Part shown: piece by piece, positions 16,758-25,772 of the stretch
Layout of the letters: every line of letters begins with the position of its first letter
How positions within the stretch are numbered: position 1 is the first letter of the stretch
NCBI RefSeq assembly: GCF_001628715.1
Contig: NZ_CP011122.1
Span: 52,246 to 116,245 of the forward strand
Source: Acetobacter oryzifermentans
GTDB lineage: Bacteria; Pseudomonadota; Alphaproteobacteria; Acetobacterales; Acetobacteraceae
Direction: 5' to 3'
Length of the DNA stretch: 64,000 nt
Notes under the pieces: generated by a model
What the model saw: the letters and a program-made list of their open reading frames with translations, nothing else
Database searches by the model: none
What the model was told of the DNA's origin: nothing
Position numbers and translations under genes: made by a program

Positions 16758-17201
16758 TCAGGACACAGAGGGAGATGACTGGCCAGAAGGCGTCATTGTC
16801 ACGATCTTTGCATATCGTTGGCGTATATCTTTTTCCTGACGGCTCATCACTTCAGGAGCTTGTTCGAGTATTTTTTTCAATTCATTATCAAGCCGACTTA
16901 TCAAGTCGGAATGTGCGGCGTTAATCTGACGGCCTCTAAGAGCCATCTGGTTCTCACGTCCAATATCCCGGCCCTCAATACGAGCCTTCTCTATTTTGCG
17001 GCCGATATCAACAAGTTCACGGACTCTTTTATCCCGATCCTTTTTCTTCCGATAAGGCAAATCCATACCCAGAGCCTTGTAAGGCTTATGCGCCATCTTT
17101 TTAGCAACATAGTCCCACAACTGGTCACTCGTGATTGGTTCTTGATCTCCCAGAGCACGACCATTGCGAACCGCCTCAAAAGTTGCCCCATCTGAAATCA
17201 T
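16758..17201 (-). CDS. C-terminal segment of the relaxase, split off by an in-frame TAG
   Basis: This 147-codon frame begins at an ATG three bases after the TAG that ends the relaxase gene and is in the same reading frame. Its first residues (MISDGATFEAVRNGRALGDQEPITSDQLWDYVAKKM) are what I would expect right after the final helicase motif in MOBF relaxases. The rest is a basic, coiled-coil-like tail. It may be made by stop-restart, by amber readthrough, or simply be the remains of a nonsense-mutated gene. No ribosome site is visible. Confidence 0.6.
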   Translation of the reverse strand: MISDGATFEAVRNGRALGDQEPITSDQLWDYVAKKMAHKPYKALGMDLPYRKKKDRDKRVRELVDIGRKIEKARIEGRDIGRENQMALRGRQINAAHSDLISRLDNELKKILEQAPEVMSRQEKDIRQRYAKIVTMTPSGQSSPSVS

Positions 17202-17204
17202 CGT

Positions 17205-19964
17205 CTAGGTTGTACCCCGTGCACGACTTTCGGCAACATAGGTTGTAAACCCCGTCGCCAGATCCACACCGCGCGGCATGGCATTAATATGTTCATCAGA
17301 GGTCAGACCTTGGGCGGCATCAATTGTCATGGCATGACCAAATCCCAACAGAACACGATTTGAGCGTGGATCTGATAGCCGGCGCCATTCCACTTGTGCT
17401 TCCTTCCCATCCGCAAGCCTCAATTTCAGCCCCTTGTCAGATGCACTGAGAACCTCACAGATATCTCCGTTATTCCCTACCCAGGTGTGCTTATCTCCAA
17501 CAAGACCCCAGACCCGACGATACAGGCGCACCTTGTCTCCAACAGCAAGAGCCATGTCATACTCTTCGCCACGCTGATCAATGGCTTTGATAATCTTCTG
17601 GTCTGCGCCAATATCTCCGCGTTTTTGTAACACCTGACGTACCGCCAGACTGAGATCCGCAGCATCCTTGTTCGTTAGCGCTGACATGGTGATCGTCTTG
17701 AATGATCCGTCCGGCTTCGGGCCTTCAGCCTTCAGGGCATCTTTGCGGGACACATAATGTTGTGCGATGGCCTCCAGAACATTCTGATGGTCTCCTGTCA
17801 CCAGACTGATGCTGCCGTCCTGGCGCTTCATCTCGATAGCCTGCCTAACCTCCTCAGTATGAAAACGGTTCCTCACGTCATCATCACGATTCGCGTCTGT
17901 CTCTGCTGCAACTGCTTTGCCCTTCGTCTCAAGTGCCTTAAGCTGATCATCGCTTGGTTCTTCTCCACGAAAAAGAGCCGCGATGTCACGATTACGCTTC
18001 GTTTTCTGGCGTACTGTTGACAGAAGCTCAGCCTGATCACTCGGCTCCAGCACTCTCTTGATTATTTCAAGGGCATCACCCGCCTCGATAGCCTGAGCCT
18101 GTTCTCTGTCACCCATCATACGCAGGGTCAGTCCCGTATCACGCTGCAGCTCAAGCAGTCGTAGCATCTGACGCGGCGCCACTTGCCCGACTTCGTCAAG
18201 AGCTATGACGGTATGCTCATCCAACGTGAGGTCGCCCCGATCAATACGGGCCAAAAATGGAGAAAGCGCATAGGTTTCATCAATACCGGCATCTTTCATG
18301 GCATCGGCCTGGCGCCACGCATTGGCCACACCAATGATGCGCCGTCCTGATGGGTTGGCCTCGGTATCATTGCGCCATGCGTCCACAAGAGGCTTGAGAA
18401 GTGTGGTCTTGCCGGCACCAGCCACCCCCGTAAGCATCGCTATCCTGCCGCTCTGCCCCAAGGTATGAACGGCTTTACGCTGAGCCTGCCCATGCTCCGA
18501 TGTAAAATCCAGACCTGAGCGGGCAATCGCATCCTCAATGGCTTCTTTTCCGAGAGCCCTGCTCCGATCAGATGCAGCACGAGCAATATGAATGGCAAGA
18601 TCCTCTTCCAGTCTGATTTGCTCAGTATGTGTGACCCTCTCACGCTCTCCTTTCATCTCAATAATGAGTTGCACCTTCTGACCGCGCACCTCAATGCCCC
18701 GTTTTTCTGTCAACTCGACCACGGCATCTATGTCAGATATTCCGCCCTCAATACCCGTCGCAATGAGACCTCGTGCAGCATAAGTCCGCAGTTTCTGGTG
18801 ATCGATGACAGCGGCTGTTTCAAACTCCTGACCAAGATGCCTAGCAACGAAACGCCACGCTTGATCAAGCCGCTGTTGGCGATCCAGGCCGGTATCAATC
18901 TCCGGCCCCATAAGGCTTTGATCTACCCAACCCAACTCCTTAGCCTGACGCTTCCAAATATCGTGGTCGTCAGCGTCCAGATCCTTACCCAATCGGGCGG
19001 CCAATCCCGCCATTGAAAGCATTTTCTGCTTTCGTTCGATTGACAATCCCTCCCACTCCAGACCTTGTTCCGAGGCGTAGGACTGAGCAGCTTTCAGGAC
19101 ATTGCGGCGACCTTTGCTGAAAAAATCTGAAATCTCCTGTGGCACGGCAGAGATGACGGTTGCCTGTTCATTGGCGTCATACGTCTGGGCAATGCCAATT
19201 TTACGCAATTCCTGAGCGAGGATGGCTTGGAAGTAAGCGCCAAACTCGTGAACTCGCGATCGAAGCTGTTTTGTATCCAAAGACCCGACATGACCATCAT
19301 CTGTGACAACCATGTTGAACATCGTGTTGTGAAAATGGGCATGAGGATCACCACCAGCCGGCGTATCAATCAGGTAGGTCTGATTGCTCTCGGGGTCTAA
19401 CGCCTCGACTGTTGGCCGTGCTGTCGTGTGGCGGTATGTTACCCATGCAACATGCCCTTCTTCAGCACCGTCCTTCCCGCCCCGGCCCCGTCTAGCCAGT
19501 CCCAGTTTACGGGCCACATACCGCATAGTCTCGTCGTTAGCGACCTGCATAGCATGCCAGATAGCGGCGCGTTCTGCGTCAGTTTCGGCAAACTCTGCCG
19601 CAAGAGTCACAGACTTGTGAGGGGCCAATGTCAGATCATAGGCGCTGATTTTGCGCTGGTGTGCTGACCATTCCTCGCCATTGTCAGCCCGTTTGGCTTC
19701 ATAGAGACGGGAAAGCTGCTCTCGGGTGGGAGGCTTGAAACGGTCGATGCCTAATGCCTCAGCAGCCCGCCACGGCATATCCGGACGCCAGGACGCACGA
19801 CCATCACGACCGGTATAATAATTTGTCAAACGTGCACCGTCGCTGTCAGGCGTCTTTGTCGGATCCAGACGGCAGTCACTCTCCGGATCAGGAATATCCT
19901 GTAGGTAATAATTAGAGATGATCTGTCCTCTGCAGGCCGCAGAGATTTTCCGGAAGGTCATCAT
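17205..19964 (-). CDS. MOBF-type conjugative relaxase-helicase (TrwC/TraA-like)
   Basis: A 919-residue protein. The N-terminal relaxase domain has paired Tyr residues (SNYYLQD and LTNYYTG) and the metal-binding GGDPHAHFHNTMFN (about residue 206). The C-terminal domain is a RecD-type helicase with Walker [16 protein letters not shown] (about 515), Walker B VIALDEVGQVAPRQM (about 590) and DAAQGLTSD near the end. It nicks oriT, stays attached to the strand and unwinds it for transfer. The gene ends with TAG in a sequence that continues in frame for 148 codons. It overlaps the accessory gene before it by four bases. Confidence 0.9.
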   Translation of the reverse strand: MMTFRKISAACRGQIISNYYLQDIPDPESDCRLDPTKTPDSDGARLTNYYTGRDGRASWRPDMPWRAAEALGIDRFKPPTREQLSRLYEAKRADNGEEWSAHQRKISAYDLTLAPHKSVTLAAEFAETDAERAAIWHAMQVANDETMRYVARKLGLARRGRGGKDGAEEGHVAWVTYRHTTARPTVEALDPESNQTYLIDTPAGGDPHAHFHNTMFNMVVTDDGHVGSLDTKQLRSRVHEFGAYFQAILAQELRKIGIAQTYDANEQATVISAVPQEISDFFSKGRRNVLKAAQSYASEQGLEWEGLSIERKQKMLSMAGLAARLGKDLDADDHDIWKRQAKELGWVDQSLMGPEIDTGLDRQQRLDQAWRFVARHLGQEFETAAVIDHQKLRTYAARGLIATGIEGGISDIDAVVELTEKRGIEVRGQKVQLIIEMKGERERVTHTEQIRLEEDLAIHIARAASDRSRALGKEAIEDAIARSGLDFTSEHGQAQRKAVHTLGQSGRIAMLTGVAGAGKTTLLKPLVDAWRNDTEANPSGRRIIGVANAWRQADAMKDAGIDETYALSPFLARIDRGDLTLDEHTVIALDEVGQVAPRQMLRLLELQRDTGLTLRMMGDREQAQAIEAGDALEIIKRVLEPSDQAELLSTVRQKTKRNRDIAALFRGEEPSDDQLKALETKGKAVAAETDANRDDDVRNRFHTEEVRQAIEMKRQDGSISLVTGDHQNVLEAIAQHYVSRKDALKAEGPKPDGSFKTITMSALTNKDAADLSLAVRQVLQKRGDIGADQKIIKAIDQRGEEYDMALAVGDKVRLYRRVWGLVGDKHTWVGNNGDICEVLSASDKGLKLRLADGKEAQVEWRRLSDPRSNRVLLGFGHAMTIDAAQGLTSDEHINAMPRGVDLATGFTTYVAESRARGTT

Positions 19965-20272
19965 TCCTCTGCGCCTTCTTCTCCCGTTGTATCCGGGTAA
20001 GAACGTGGTGTACGTCCTTCAAGAAGATCCAGCGATGCGCCAGTGGTATGGTCAATGCGGCGAAGAACCGGTCTTTGGTCGGCTATGAGGGTGACAATAC
20101 GGGCCAGCAGATCATCCAGAGATGGGCCTTCCCGTTCTTCTGGGGTCAGCAGTTCGAGTATGAGTGTCTGGCGTTGATGCAGAGCACGCAGTGATTCATG
20201 GATCGCATCAAACTGCTCATCAACGTGAGCACGCCATTCTGCCGTTGTTGGTTCTGGTAATTTTGTCATCAC
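19961..20272 (-). CDS. relaxase accessory protein, about 103 aa
   Basis: A helical, acidic protein (EWRAHVDEQFDAIHESLRALHQRQTLILELL) with coiled-coil character, overlapping the relaxase start by four bases. Its position suggests an oriT-binding or relaxase-assisting factor, comparable in place to TrwA or MobC but without a visible ribbon-helix-helix motif. Either ATG of the MM start is possible. Confidence 0.65.
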   Translation of the reverse strand: MMTKLPEPTTAEWRAHVDEQFDAIHESLRALHQRQTLILELLTPEEREGPSLDDLLARIVTLIADQRPVLRRIDHTTGASLDLLEGRTPRSYPDTTGEEGAEE

Positions 20273-20313
20273 ATTCTATCCTGCGAGCCCTAAATGATGC
20301 TTCAGGATCAGGA

Positions 20314-20328
20314 ATGATGATGCGACGA
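20314..20328 (-). promoter_or_regulatory. shared backbone motif, copy 5
   Basis: The minus strand reads TCGTCGCATCATCAT about 45 bases upstream of the relaxase operon. This gap (20273-20351) is also a place where an oriT could lie. Confidence 0.5.
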
Positions 20329-20351
20329 AAAAGGGGCGAGCGGAAAAAGAA

Positions 20352-20383
20352 AGAGGACTTTCTCAATGAAGAGAAAGCCCTCT
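20352..20383 (-). terminator. terminator after Hint gene B
   Basis: AGAGGACTTTCTC, a six-base loop, and GAGAAAGCCCTCT form a long stem with one mismatch, followed on the minus strand by TTTC. It separates Hint gene B from the relaxase operon leader. Confidence 0.7.
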
Positions 20384-20407
20384 CACGTCTCATTTCACAA
20401 AAGATCG

Positions 20408-22273
20408 TTAAGCTGAAAGCTTCTGCACATCAGACACGGCTTGATCTGACAGCAGATAAGAGCCAGCAGCCCGAACAGTCATGGACAGGATGCCCATTTT
20501 CCCGTGTGACAGATGATCCCCTAAAGGCAGTTCGGCGTTACCATTTGTCCATGCACAATCTGTCCAATCGGTCTCATACCAACCTTCCAGTTTTTCGGCC
20601 TGAAGGTGAGAGGTGATATCGAAATGCTGTTTTGCGCACTGCAAACGCACATCTGCAACAGCGACACCCATATAACGGCGATCATCCACAAACGGACCAA
20701 TCACATCAGATGGACGGCTGGCGCGTGAAACAATACGCACAGACTGCGTATCAGGCGGCAGCATGAAGCTATACTGATGCGCTGTCTTACGCATCGGACG
20801 CACAATACTTCCTGTATCTGTTACCAAATGCAGATCTGGCTCGTTGGTCAATGTCGTAGCCTGGCCGGATGTCTGACAACCAATCACACTGTTTTCGCGC
20901 CATTCCAGTGCTCGGAACAGCGGTTCCACAAAAGAACGATCTACCCCCAACGTTGCACCAGCGTCGTTTTCCCAGCTTTTGACTGCACCTCGCAGAGTAG
21001 CAACCTTGCCTTCCTGACGGAAAGAAGAGCGATTACCGGTGTCAAGATAGCTTTCGGTCAGCATGCCATCGGCGGTGATCACAGAATGCTGTTCAGTTTC
21101 GACATGATAGTAGTCGTAGGAGGTGATGGATTTATCGTAGAAGATAGACACGCCATTGACCAGCATCCGCACTGGCACAAACCGATCTTTGAAGAACAGG
21201 CAATGTTCAGCGGTAATCAGCATATCCTTATAAGGCACACCATCGGCAATGGCGTCTTTGAGGATACGCACTGGCCAACCGGCTTCGTCGTCACGAAGCT
21301 CTGGGCGAACATTAGCACGGGCCTTACCGACCCAGACAACAGAGCGGGTAACGTCCTCATTGTTTTTCCAGTCAAAGGCAATAACTTGATCGCCGATCTG
21401 AATATCTTCGACAGCAACATCACCTTCAGGGGTACGGATCATGCTACCAGCAAGGAAGCAGATAATGGCATTACCATCCTGTGTGCCTGTGGCTACTGTC
21501 GTTCCTTCAGGAACACCAGTGTCTTTAGAAGTATCGTATGAAACACTATTATATGTATATTTCTTGCCACCAGCATTCAGAACGACACTACCAGACCCAT
21601 TCGAATTGGTATAGGTGGCCGTATCTACCGTTGAACCATTGACACCGATCATATCTCCTTTCGAAATACCCGAGATAGGAAGGTTGGTTTGAGCCGCAGA
21701 GGAAGAAATCAGGATTGTATTACCTGTGCCAGTGCCGGATACAACGCTGGAACCAGAATTATAGTTACCATCTAGGGAAATGGTAGACCCACCATTAACA
21801 GTAACCTTAGACTGTAGGTTGCTCACTGTCATACTCGAACCGTTGTTCAAAACGATTTGACCACCGCTTTTCACGTTGCTTCCGTTAAAACCAGAAAGGC
21901 TACTATGATCTAATTCAAACGTGCCGCCACTTACATTCAGGTTATTAACAGAATAATTTGTAAGGCCACTAATTACAAGTGTTCCAGAAGCGCTTGTTAC
22001 GTTAGCTTGGCTAAATTGAATCTTAGAACTTGCAACGGTTGTCGTACCTGAGTTTACGTTTAACGTAATATTATTAGCTGAGGCACCGCTAGAAAATGTA
22101 ATAGTCCCGCCATCATTTTCGATTTTTTGTGCCGAAATGCTAGAATTAATATTTAAGACACTGCCTTTATTAACAATAACAGTATCATTTTGTCCAGGAA
22201 CAGTTTTTGAACTCCAATTTTTGGGGTCGTTCCAGTCTCCACTCGCAGCACCGATCCACGTTACATTTGACAT
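20408..22273 (-). CDS. surface protein with C-terminal Hint domain, module B
   Basis: A 621-residue protein built like the module A product. Residues 1-265 are Ser/Thr/Asn/Gly-rich beta-helix-like repeats (for example NVSGGTFELDHSSLSGF and NVKSGGQIVLNNGSSMTVSN), and the start TWIGAASGDWNDPKNWSSKTVPG is typical of such passenger domains. From about residue 271 the Hint_2 domain begins with CFLAGSMIRTPEGDVAVEDIQIGD. About 300 residues from DDEAGWPVRILKD onward are nearly identical to copy A; the N-terminal parts and the last 15 residues differ. The start follows GGAG at a good distance. Confidence 0.85.
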   Translation of the reverse strand: MSNVTWIGAASGDWNDPKNWSSKTVPGQNDTVIVNKGSVLNINSSISAQKIENDGGTITFSSGASANNITLNVNSGTTTVASSKIQFSQANVTSASGTLVISGLTNYSVNNLNVSGGTFELDHSSLSGFNGSNVKSGGQIVLNNGSSMTVSNLQSKVTVNGGSTISLDGNYNSGSSVVSGTGTGNTILISSSAAQTNLPISGISKGDMIGVNGSTVDTATYTNSNGSGSVVLNAGGKKYTYNSVSYDTSKDTGVPEGTTVATGTQDGNAIICFLAGSMIRTPEGDVAVEDIQIGDQVIAFDWKNNEDVTRSVVWVGKARANVRPELRDDEAGWPVRILKDAIADGVPYKDMLITAEHCLFFKDRFVPVRMLVNGVSIFYDKSITSYDYYHVETEQHSVITADGMLTESYLDTGNRSSFRQEGKVATLRGAVKSWENDAGATLGVDRSFVEPLFRALEWRENSVIGCQTSGQATTLTNEPDLHLVTDTGSIVRPMRKTAHQYSFMLPPDTQSVRIVSRASRPSDVIGPFVDDRRYMGVAVADVRLQCAKQHFDITSHLQAEKLEGWYETDWTDCAWTNGNAELPLGDHLSHGKMGILSMTVRAAGSYLLSDQAVSDVQKLSA

Positions 22274-22285
22274 TCTCTAAACTCC

Positions 22286-22427
22286 GATTTGCGCACAACC
22301 TGCAAGACAGGATTTTTCTGACATTATTTATTTTGATGTTGCCTTTTTTGTTTTTCCTATATAAACATAAACCGTAAGTTCACTGGCGCAAAAGGCCCGT
22401 TATGGCATTTGCGCAAATCAGGGTTTT
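22286..22427. repeat. inverted copy of the recombinase-Hint intergenic block, module B
   Basis: On the minus strand the block matches 8116-8255 almost base for base, with the TTTGCGCAAA palindrome, GCCATAACGGGCCTTTTGC, and AAATAATGTCAGAAAAATCC segments preserved. The arm next to the Hint gene reads TGCGCAAATCGGAG, one base shorter than in module A. Confidence 0.8.
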
Positions 22428-22467
22428 TGCAAGGAACTTTTGAACGTTTTCAGTCGTTTAAACCTGA

Positions 22468-23100
22468 ATGCAACCAGAAATAACACGTCGTAAAGTTGGA
22501 TATGCCCGTGTCAGCACAGTAGGGCAGACTCTTGAACTTCAACTGAAAACACTGAAGGAATTCGGATGCCGTCGTATCTATCGTGAAAAAGCAAGTGGTG
22601 CAGATGCTACGCGTCCTGAATTATGTAAATTGCTTGCCAACCTTAAGCCTGGTCAAACCGTAGTCGTTACCCGTCTGGATCGACTGGCACGCAGTACATT
22701 TGATCTCTTCTCTATCGTAAAGACAATTACTGATCGTAAGGCTCAGTTTTACTCTTTAGCTGAACCCTGGACTGACACCAACACAAGTACAGGTCGGCTT
22801 ATGCTTGCAGTCCTTGGTGGCTTGGCCGATGTGGAGCGCGATCTTATCCGTACACGCACCTCAGAAGGACGTGCACGTGCCATTAAGCAAGGCAAACGCA
22901 TGGGAAGACCATCTCAGATTACAGACTTACAAAAGCATAAAATCATTGAAAGACGAAAAGAGGGGGAGTCCCTGAAATCGATCGCTGCTGCATTTGGAAT
23001 CAGTGAAAGCACTGTCTCTCGCCTAGCTCGTGGCAGAGACAGCCATCACCATTATGGTCGGAAAATCGAGAAAGCTCGCAAATCTTACAGTACATCATGA
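22468..23100 (+). CDS. serine recombinase (resolvase/invertase), module B
   Basis: A 210-residue small serine recombinase with catalytic Ser in GYARVSTVGQTLELQ, VTRLDRLARSTFDLF, LAVLGGLADVERDLIRTRTSEGR, and a C-terminal helix-turn-helix (SLKSIAAAFGISESTVSRLA). It is clearly related to, but distinct from, the module A enzyme, so the two modules diverged or have different recombinase types. It points away from the Hint gene, mirroring module A. A Tn3 transposase remnant follows about 270 bases downstream, so it might be a Tn3 resolvase in origin. Confidence 0.92.
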   Translation: MQPEITRRKVGYARVSTVGQTLELQLKTLKEFGCRRIYREKASGADATRPELCKLLANLKPGQTVVVTRLDRLARSTFDLFSIVKTITDRKAQFYSLAEPWTDTNTSTGRLMLAVLGGLADVERDLIRTRTSEGRARAIKQGKRMGRPSQITDLQKHKIIERRKEGESLKSIAAAFGISESTVSRLARGRDSHHHYGRKIEKARKSYSTS

Positions 23101-23371
23101 GGTAGATAGCGCTTGGTGAACCCAAAGCTGTGATTTTGGCCATGTTGAGGAACGTACCGACAATGCGGATTTTTGATTGATGCATCTCATGCAGATCGTG
23201 CTTTTTCAGTCAGGAAGTAGCACAATGCAATCTGCATCTTCGGCAGCCGATATGGTGATGCCCTGGAACCTGAACTTTGCAGCCTATGGCTATTTCTCGT
23301 TGGATCACACGACAATTTTTTCTGAACGTCTGCTCCAAACCGTTCTGGTTAAACAGCAATGAGCCCACCGG

Positions 23372-23489
23372 ATGATGCCAGAAGATTATCGCAGACTCAC
23401 GTTGCTGATTTATAACCACGTCAATTCTTAATGGGCATTTCGAGCTGGATCTGGACACGTGGATAGATTTTGACGTTCTAGCCGTATGA
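23372..23489 (+). pseudogene. Tn3-family transposase C-terminal remnant
   Basis: MMPEDYRRLTLLIYNHVN followed, after a frameshift at about 23427, by GHFELDLDTWIDFDVLAV and a stop. This matches the extreme C-terminus of Tn3-type TnpA proteins. The remaining transposase is absent. The rest of 23101-23711 holds no recognisable gene and becomes very AT-rich from 23570 on. Confidence 0.55.
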
Positions 23490-23711
23490 GAGGAAAAATT
23501 CTCATAACATTAGGGGGCTCTTTCTTTACACTGGGATTCAACGATCCCACGAATATTACCAGTAATATTCAACGCGGTAATAAGATATTATTTTGTATTA
23601 TATAATAATTTTAAAAATTAAATAACAATAAAATTTCGAAATTTTGGCAAAATAAAATCATTATTATTGAGTTTTTTACTTAAGTTATCAATGATTTGGA
23701 ATAATGGAAAA

Positions 23712-25772
23712 ATGTCGGATCTTTTCTCAAACATTTCTTCTTCGCATTCTGGACCACTTACTGTGTTTCAAGCACAGTTAAAAACTTATCGGCAGCAGAA
23801 CTGGTCCGAGGTTTTCAAGGGGTATTCTGCTTTACGTGCGATTACCTTTTCAAGTTCTCTGGAATTTTTGCTCGATCTGACAGAACAGTTTAAAGATATC
23901 GAAATTGTTTTTGGCTCTGAGCATATTCTAACCAAAACCCATATTGCTTTGGCTCAAGCCAGTCAGCTTTTTGAAGACTACGGGTTTAAGGACTGTCTCA
24001 CAGATCAAAAATCTCTTGTAGAAAGCTTACGTCAACTTCTTGGGTTACGCAGCAGTCTCTTTCTTCCGCGTTTGCAAAATGGTACCTTGCGTTTCAGGCT
24101 TCTGACTGGCCGTCCAAGTCATGAAAAACTTTATTTGCTATCAGGTTCCAACGGTCAACGCGTTATCACAGGATCCGCTAATCTCAGTATAGCGGCTTTC
24201 CATGGGCATCAACATGAAGTCATCATCACTTTTGATGATTTAGCAGCGTGGGATGCTTTTGATGAATATTACCAACGTGACTACAAAAAAAGTGTTGCAA
24301 TCGAAAGGGATATTCTGATCAGCGTGTCTTCTGACGGCAAGAATAAACAGCCTGATATCTCTACAACATCCCTTCCTTACGAGGATGTTCCCATCGTGCG
24401 TGCGATACGGGCCGGGCTGGTTCATGTCGAACAGGGTGGTATGTCGATTTCAGAGGGAATAACCATTGATACGTTACGAAAGGCTCAACGCTTACGGCAG
24501 GAACTTGAAACAATTTCTCTGCCGATGAGCCGCAAGGGGGTAACGTTGGTCACTCCCACAATCGTTTCAACTTTTCTGCAGACACGCAATAATCTGCCTG
24601 CTGTGGACTCTCCGAAAGATGAAATTCCACGAGCCTCCCTCTCTGTTCGGACAGGAGAGATTTTTCTCAATGATCAGTTATGGCTTTCTGAAAAAGATAC
24701 CATTTCAGAACATGACGTTGCCCGAGATGTACATCTGCTTGTGAATTATATCAGCAGTTTTTCGGCATTTTATGGAAATAGCCAAAGTGCCATCGCTTCC
24801 TACTGGGCATTTCTAGTCTGGCTTTACATGGCACCTTTTGCACCCTTTTTAAGACAAGGAGCCGTTAGTCATCATATCGATCCGTGGCTTTATCCCCCGT
24901 ACGCGGTTTTATATGGCCGCTCCAGTGGTGGGAAAACCCTGTTTACGCAGATTATTGCACAATCCATGTTCGGGGTTGTCAAAAGTATTCAGTCATCAAT
25001 GTTTACGGCACAACGTGTTTTGGGCTTACGTCAGCAATTAGGGGCAATTCCTCTGTTGATTGATGACGTGACGCCAGATCGAATGAGTAAATATGTGCCT
25101 GACATGGTGCGTACTGATCGGGATATGGCCGAATGCTACGCACCTATCGTCCTGACGACCAACAAGGACGTGACAAGCATTTCAGCTGATCTGACCAAAC
25201 GGATGGTGACGTGTCACATTGATGCCTCTCTCCCGGATAGTCGAGCGCTTCAGACGGAAAGTCCCCGTCGTTTACAAAAAGAAATCGGGACAGCTTTATA
25301 CCGGCGTTATCTGACTCTTATGTTCCCTCGCGTTCGAGATATGCGGATCGATATGGATCAGAGTGATGGCAAGCAGATTCCAGATGTTTTTACGGTGTCG
25401 TCTCATCTCTTGTTGTCGTTGATAGAACAACACCTTCCTGTAAAGCCAGACTGGGTTTGTCCTCTTTCTTATCGAACCTATCAAGCTATGCGGGCTGTTC
25501 AGTTCCAACGTGTGCTTGTCGAAATGATTAGAAGTCATCCTGAAAACATCGCTCTGTCGCGAGACAAGCGCTTTATGCAAGTGTGCTTTGGTGGAGATAT
25601 TCGCCAAGCCATGGCATTTGAAAAATCTGTACCAGAATTTGTTTCCAAAGGGCGCATTGCAGATACCGTCAAGCTGGATATTCAAGCAATGGAAAATGAG
25701 CTGGGATTTTCTCCAATTCATCATAGTTCACTGGTTGAGAGGCTTATGAAAGTTTGGAGGAAGCGTAAGTAA
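23712..25772 (+). CDS. PLD-like domain fused to a P-loop ATPase (novel architecture)
   Basis: A 686-residue soluble protein. Residues about 15-190 resemble a phospholipase D-type nuclease half: FQAQLKTYRQQNWSEVFKGYSALRAITFSSS, then SHEKLYLL (His 137 and Lys 139 of the HxK motif), then GSANLSIAAF (about 154). Residues about 330-560 form a P-loop NTPase with YGRSSGGKTLFTQ (about 402), a Walker B-like PLLIDDV (about 449), and VLTTNKD (about 479), like helicase-type AAA+ or DUF927-like proteins. The start at 23712 follows GGAAAA; earlier TTG and ATG codons are possible. It stands alone, with an AT-rich leader. A defence or mobile-element role is inference. Confidence 0.7.
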   Translation: MSDLFSNISSSHSGPLTVFQAQLKTYRQQNWSEVFKGYSALRAITFSSSLEFLLDLTEQFKDIEIVFGSEHILTKTHIALAQASQLFEDYGFKDCLTDQKSLVESLRQLLGLRSSLFLPRLQNGTLRFRLLTGRPSHEKLYLLSGSNGQRVITGSANLSIAAFHGHQHEVIITFDDLAAWDAFDEYYQRDYKKSVAIERDILISVSSDGKNKQPDISTTSLPYEDVPIVRAIRAGLVHVEQGGMSISEGITIDTLRKAQRLRQELETISLPMSRKGVTLVTPTIVSTFLQTRNNLPAVDSPKDEIPRASLSVRTGEIFLNDQLWLSEKDTISEHDVARDVHLLVNYISSFSAFYGNSQSAIASYWAFLVWLYMAPFAPFLRQGAVSHHIDPWLYPPYAVLYGRSSGGKTLFTQIIAQSMFGVVKSIQSSMFTAQRVLGLRQQLGAIPLLIDDVTPDRMSKYVPDMVRTDRDMAECYAPIVLTTNKDVTSISADLTKRMVTCHIDASLPDSRALQTESPRRLQKEIGTALYRRYLTLMFPRVRDMRIDMDQSDGKQIPDVFTVSSHLLLSLIEQHLPVKPDWVCPLSYRTYQAMRAVQFQRVLVEMIRSHPENIALSRDKRFMQVCFGGDIRQAMAFEKSVPEFVSKGRIADTVKLDIQAMENELGFSPIHHSSLVERLMKVWRKRK

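Noticed and set aside
20777..21541. 254-codon plus-strand frame opposite Hint gene B (with a similar one at 8893-9567 opposite gene A)
   Set aside because: It is the antisense shadow of the conserved Hint domain; no ribosome site or protein family.
23177..23362. 61-codon plus-strand frame after recombinase B
   Set aside because: No ribosome site or recognisable protein; it lies in decayed transposon DNA.
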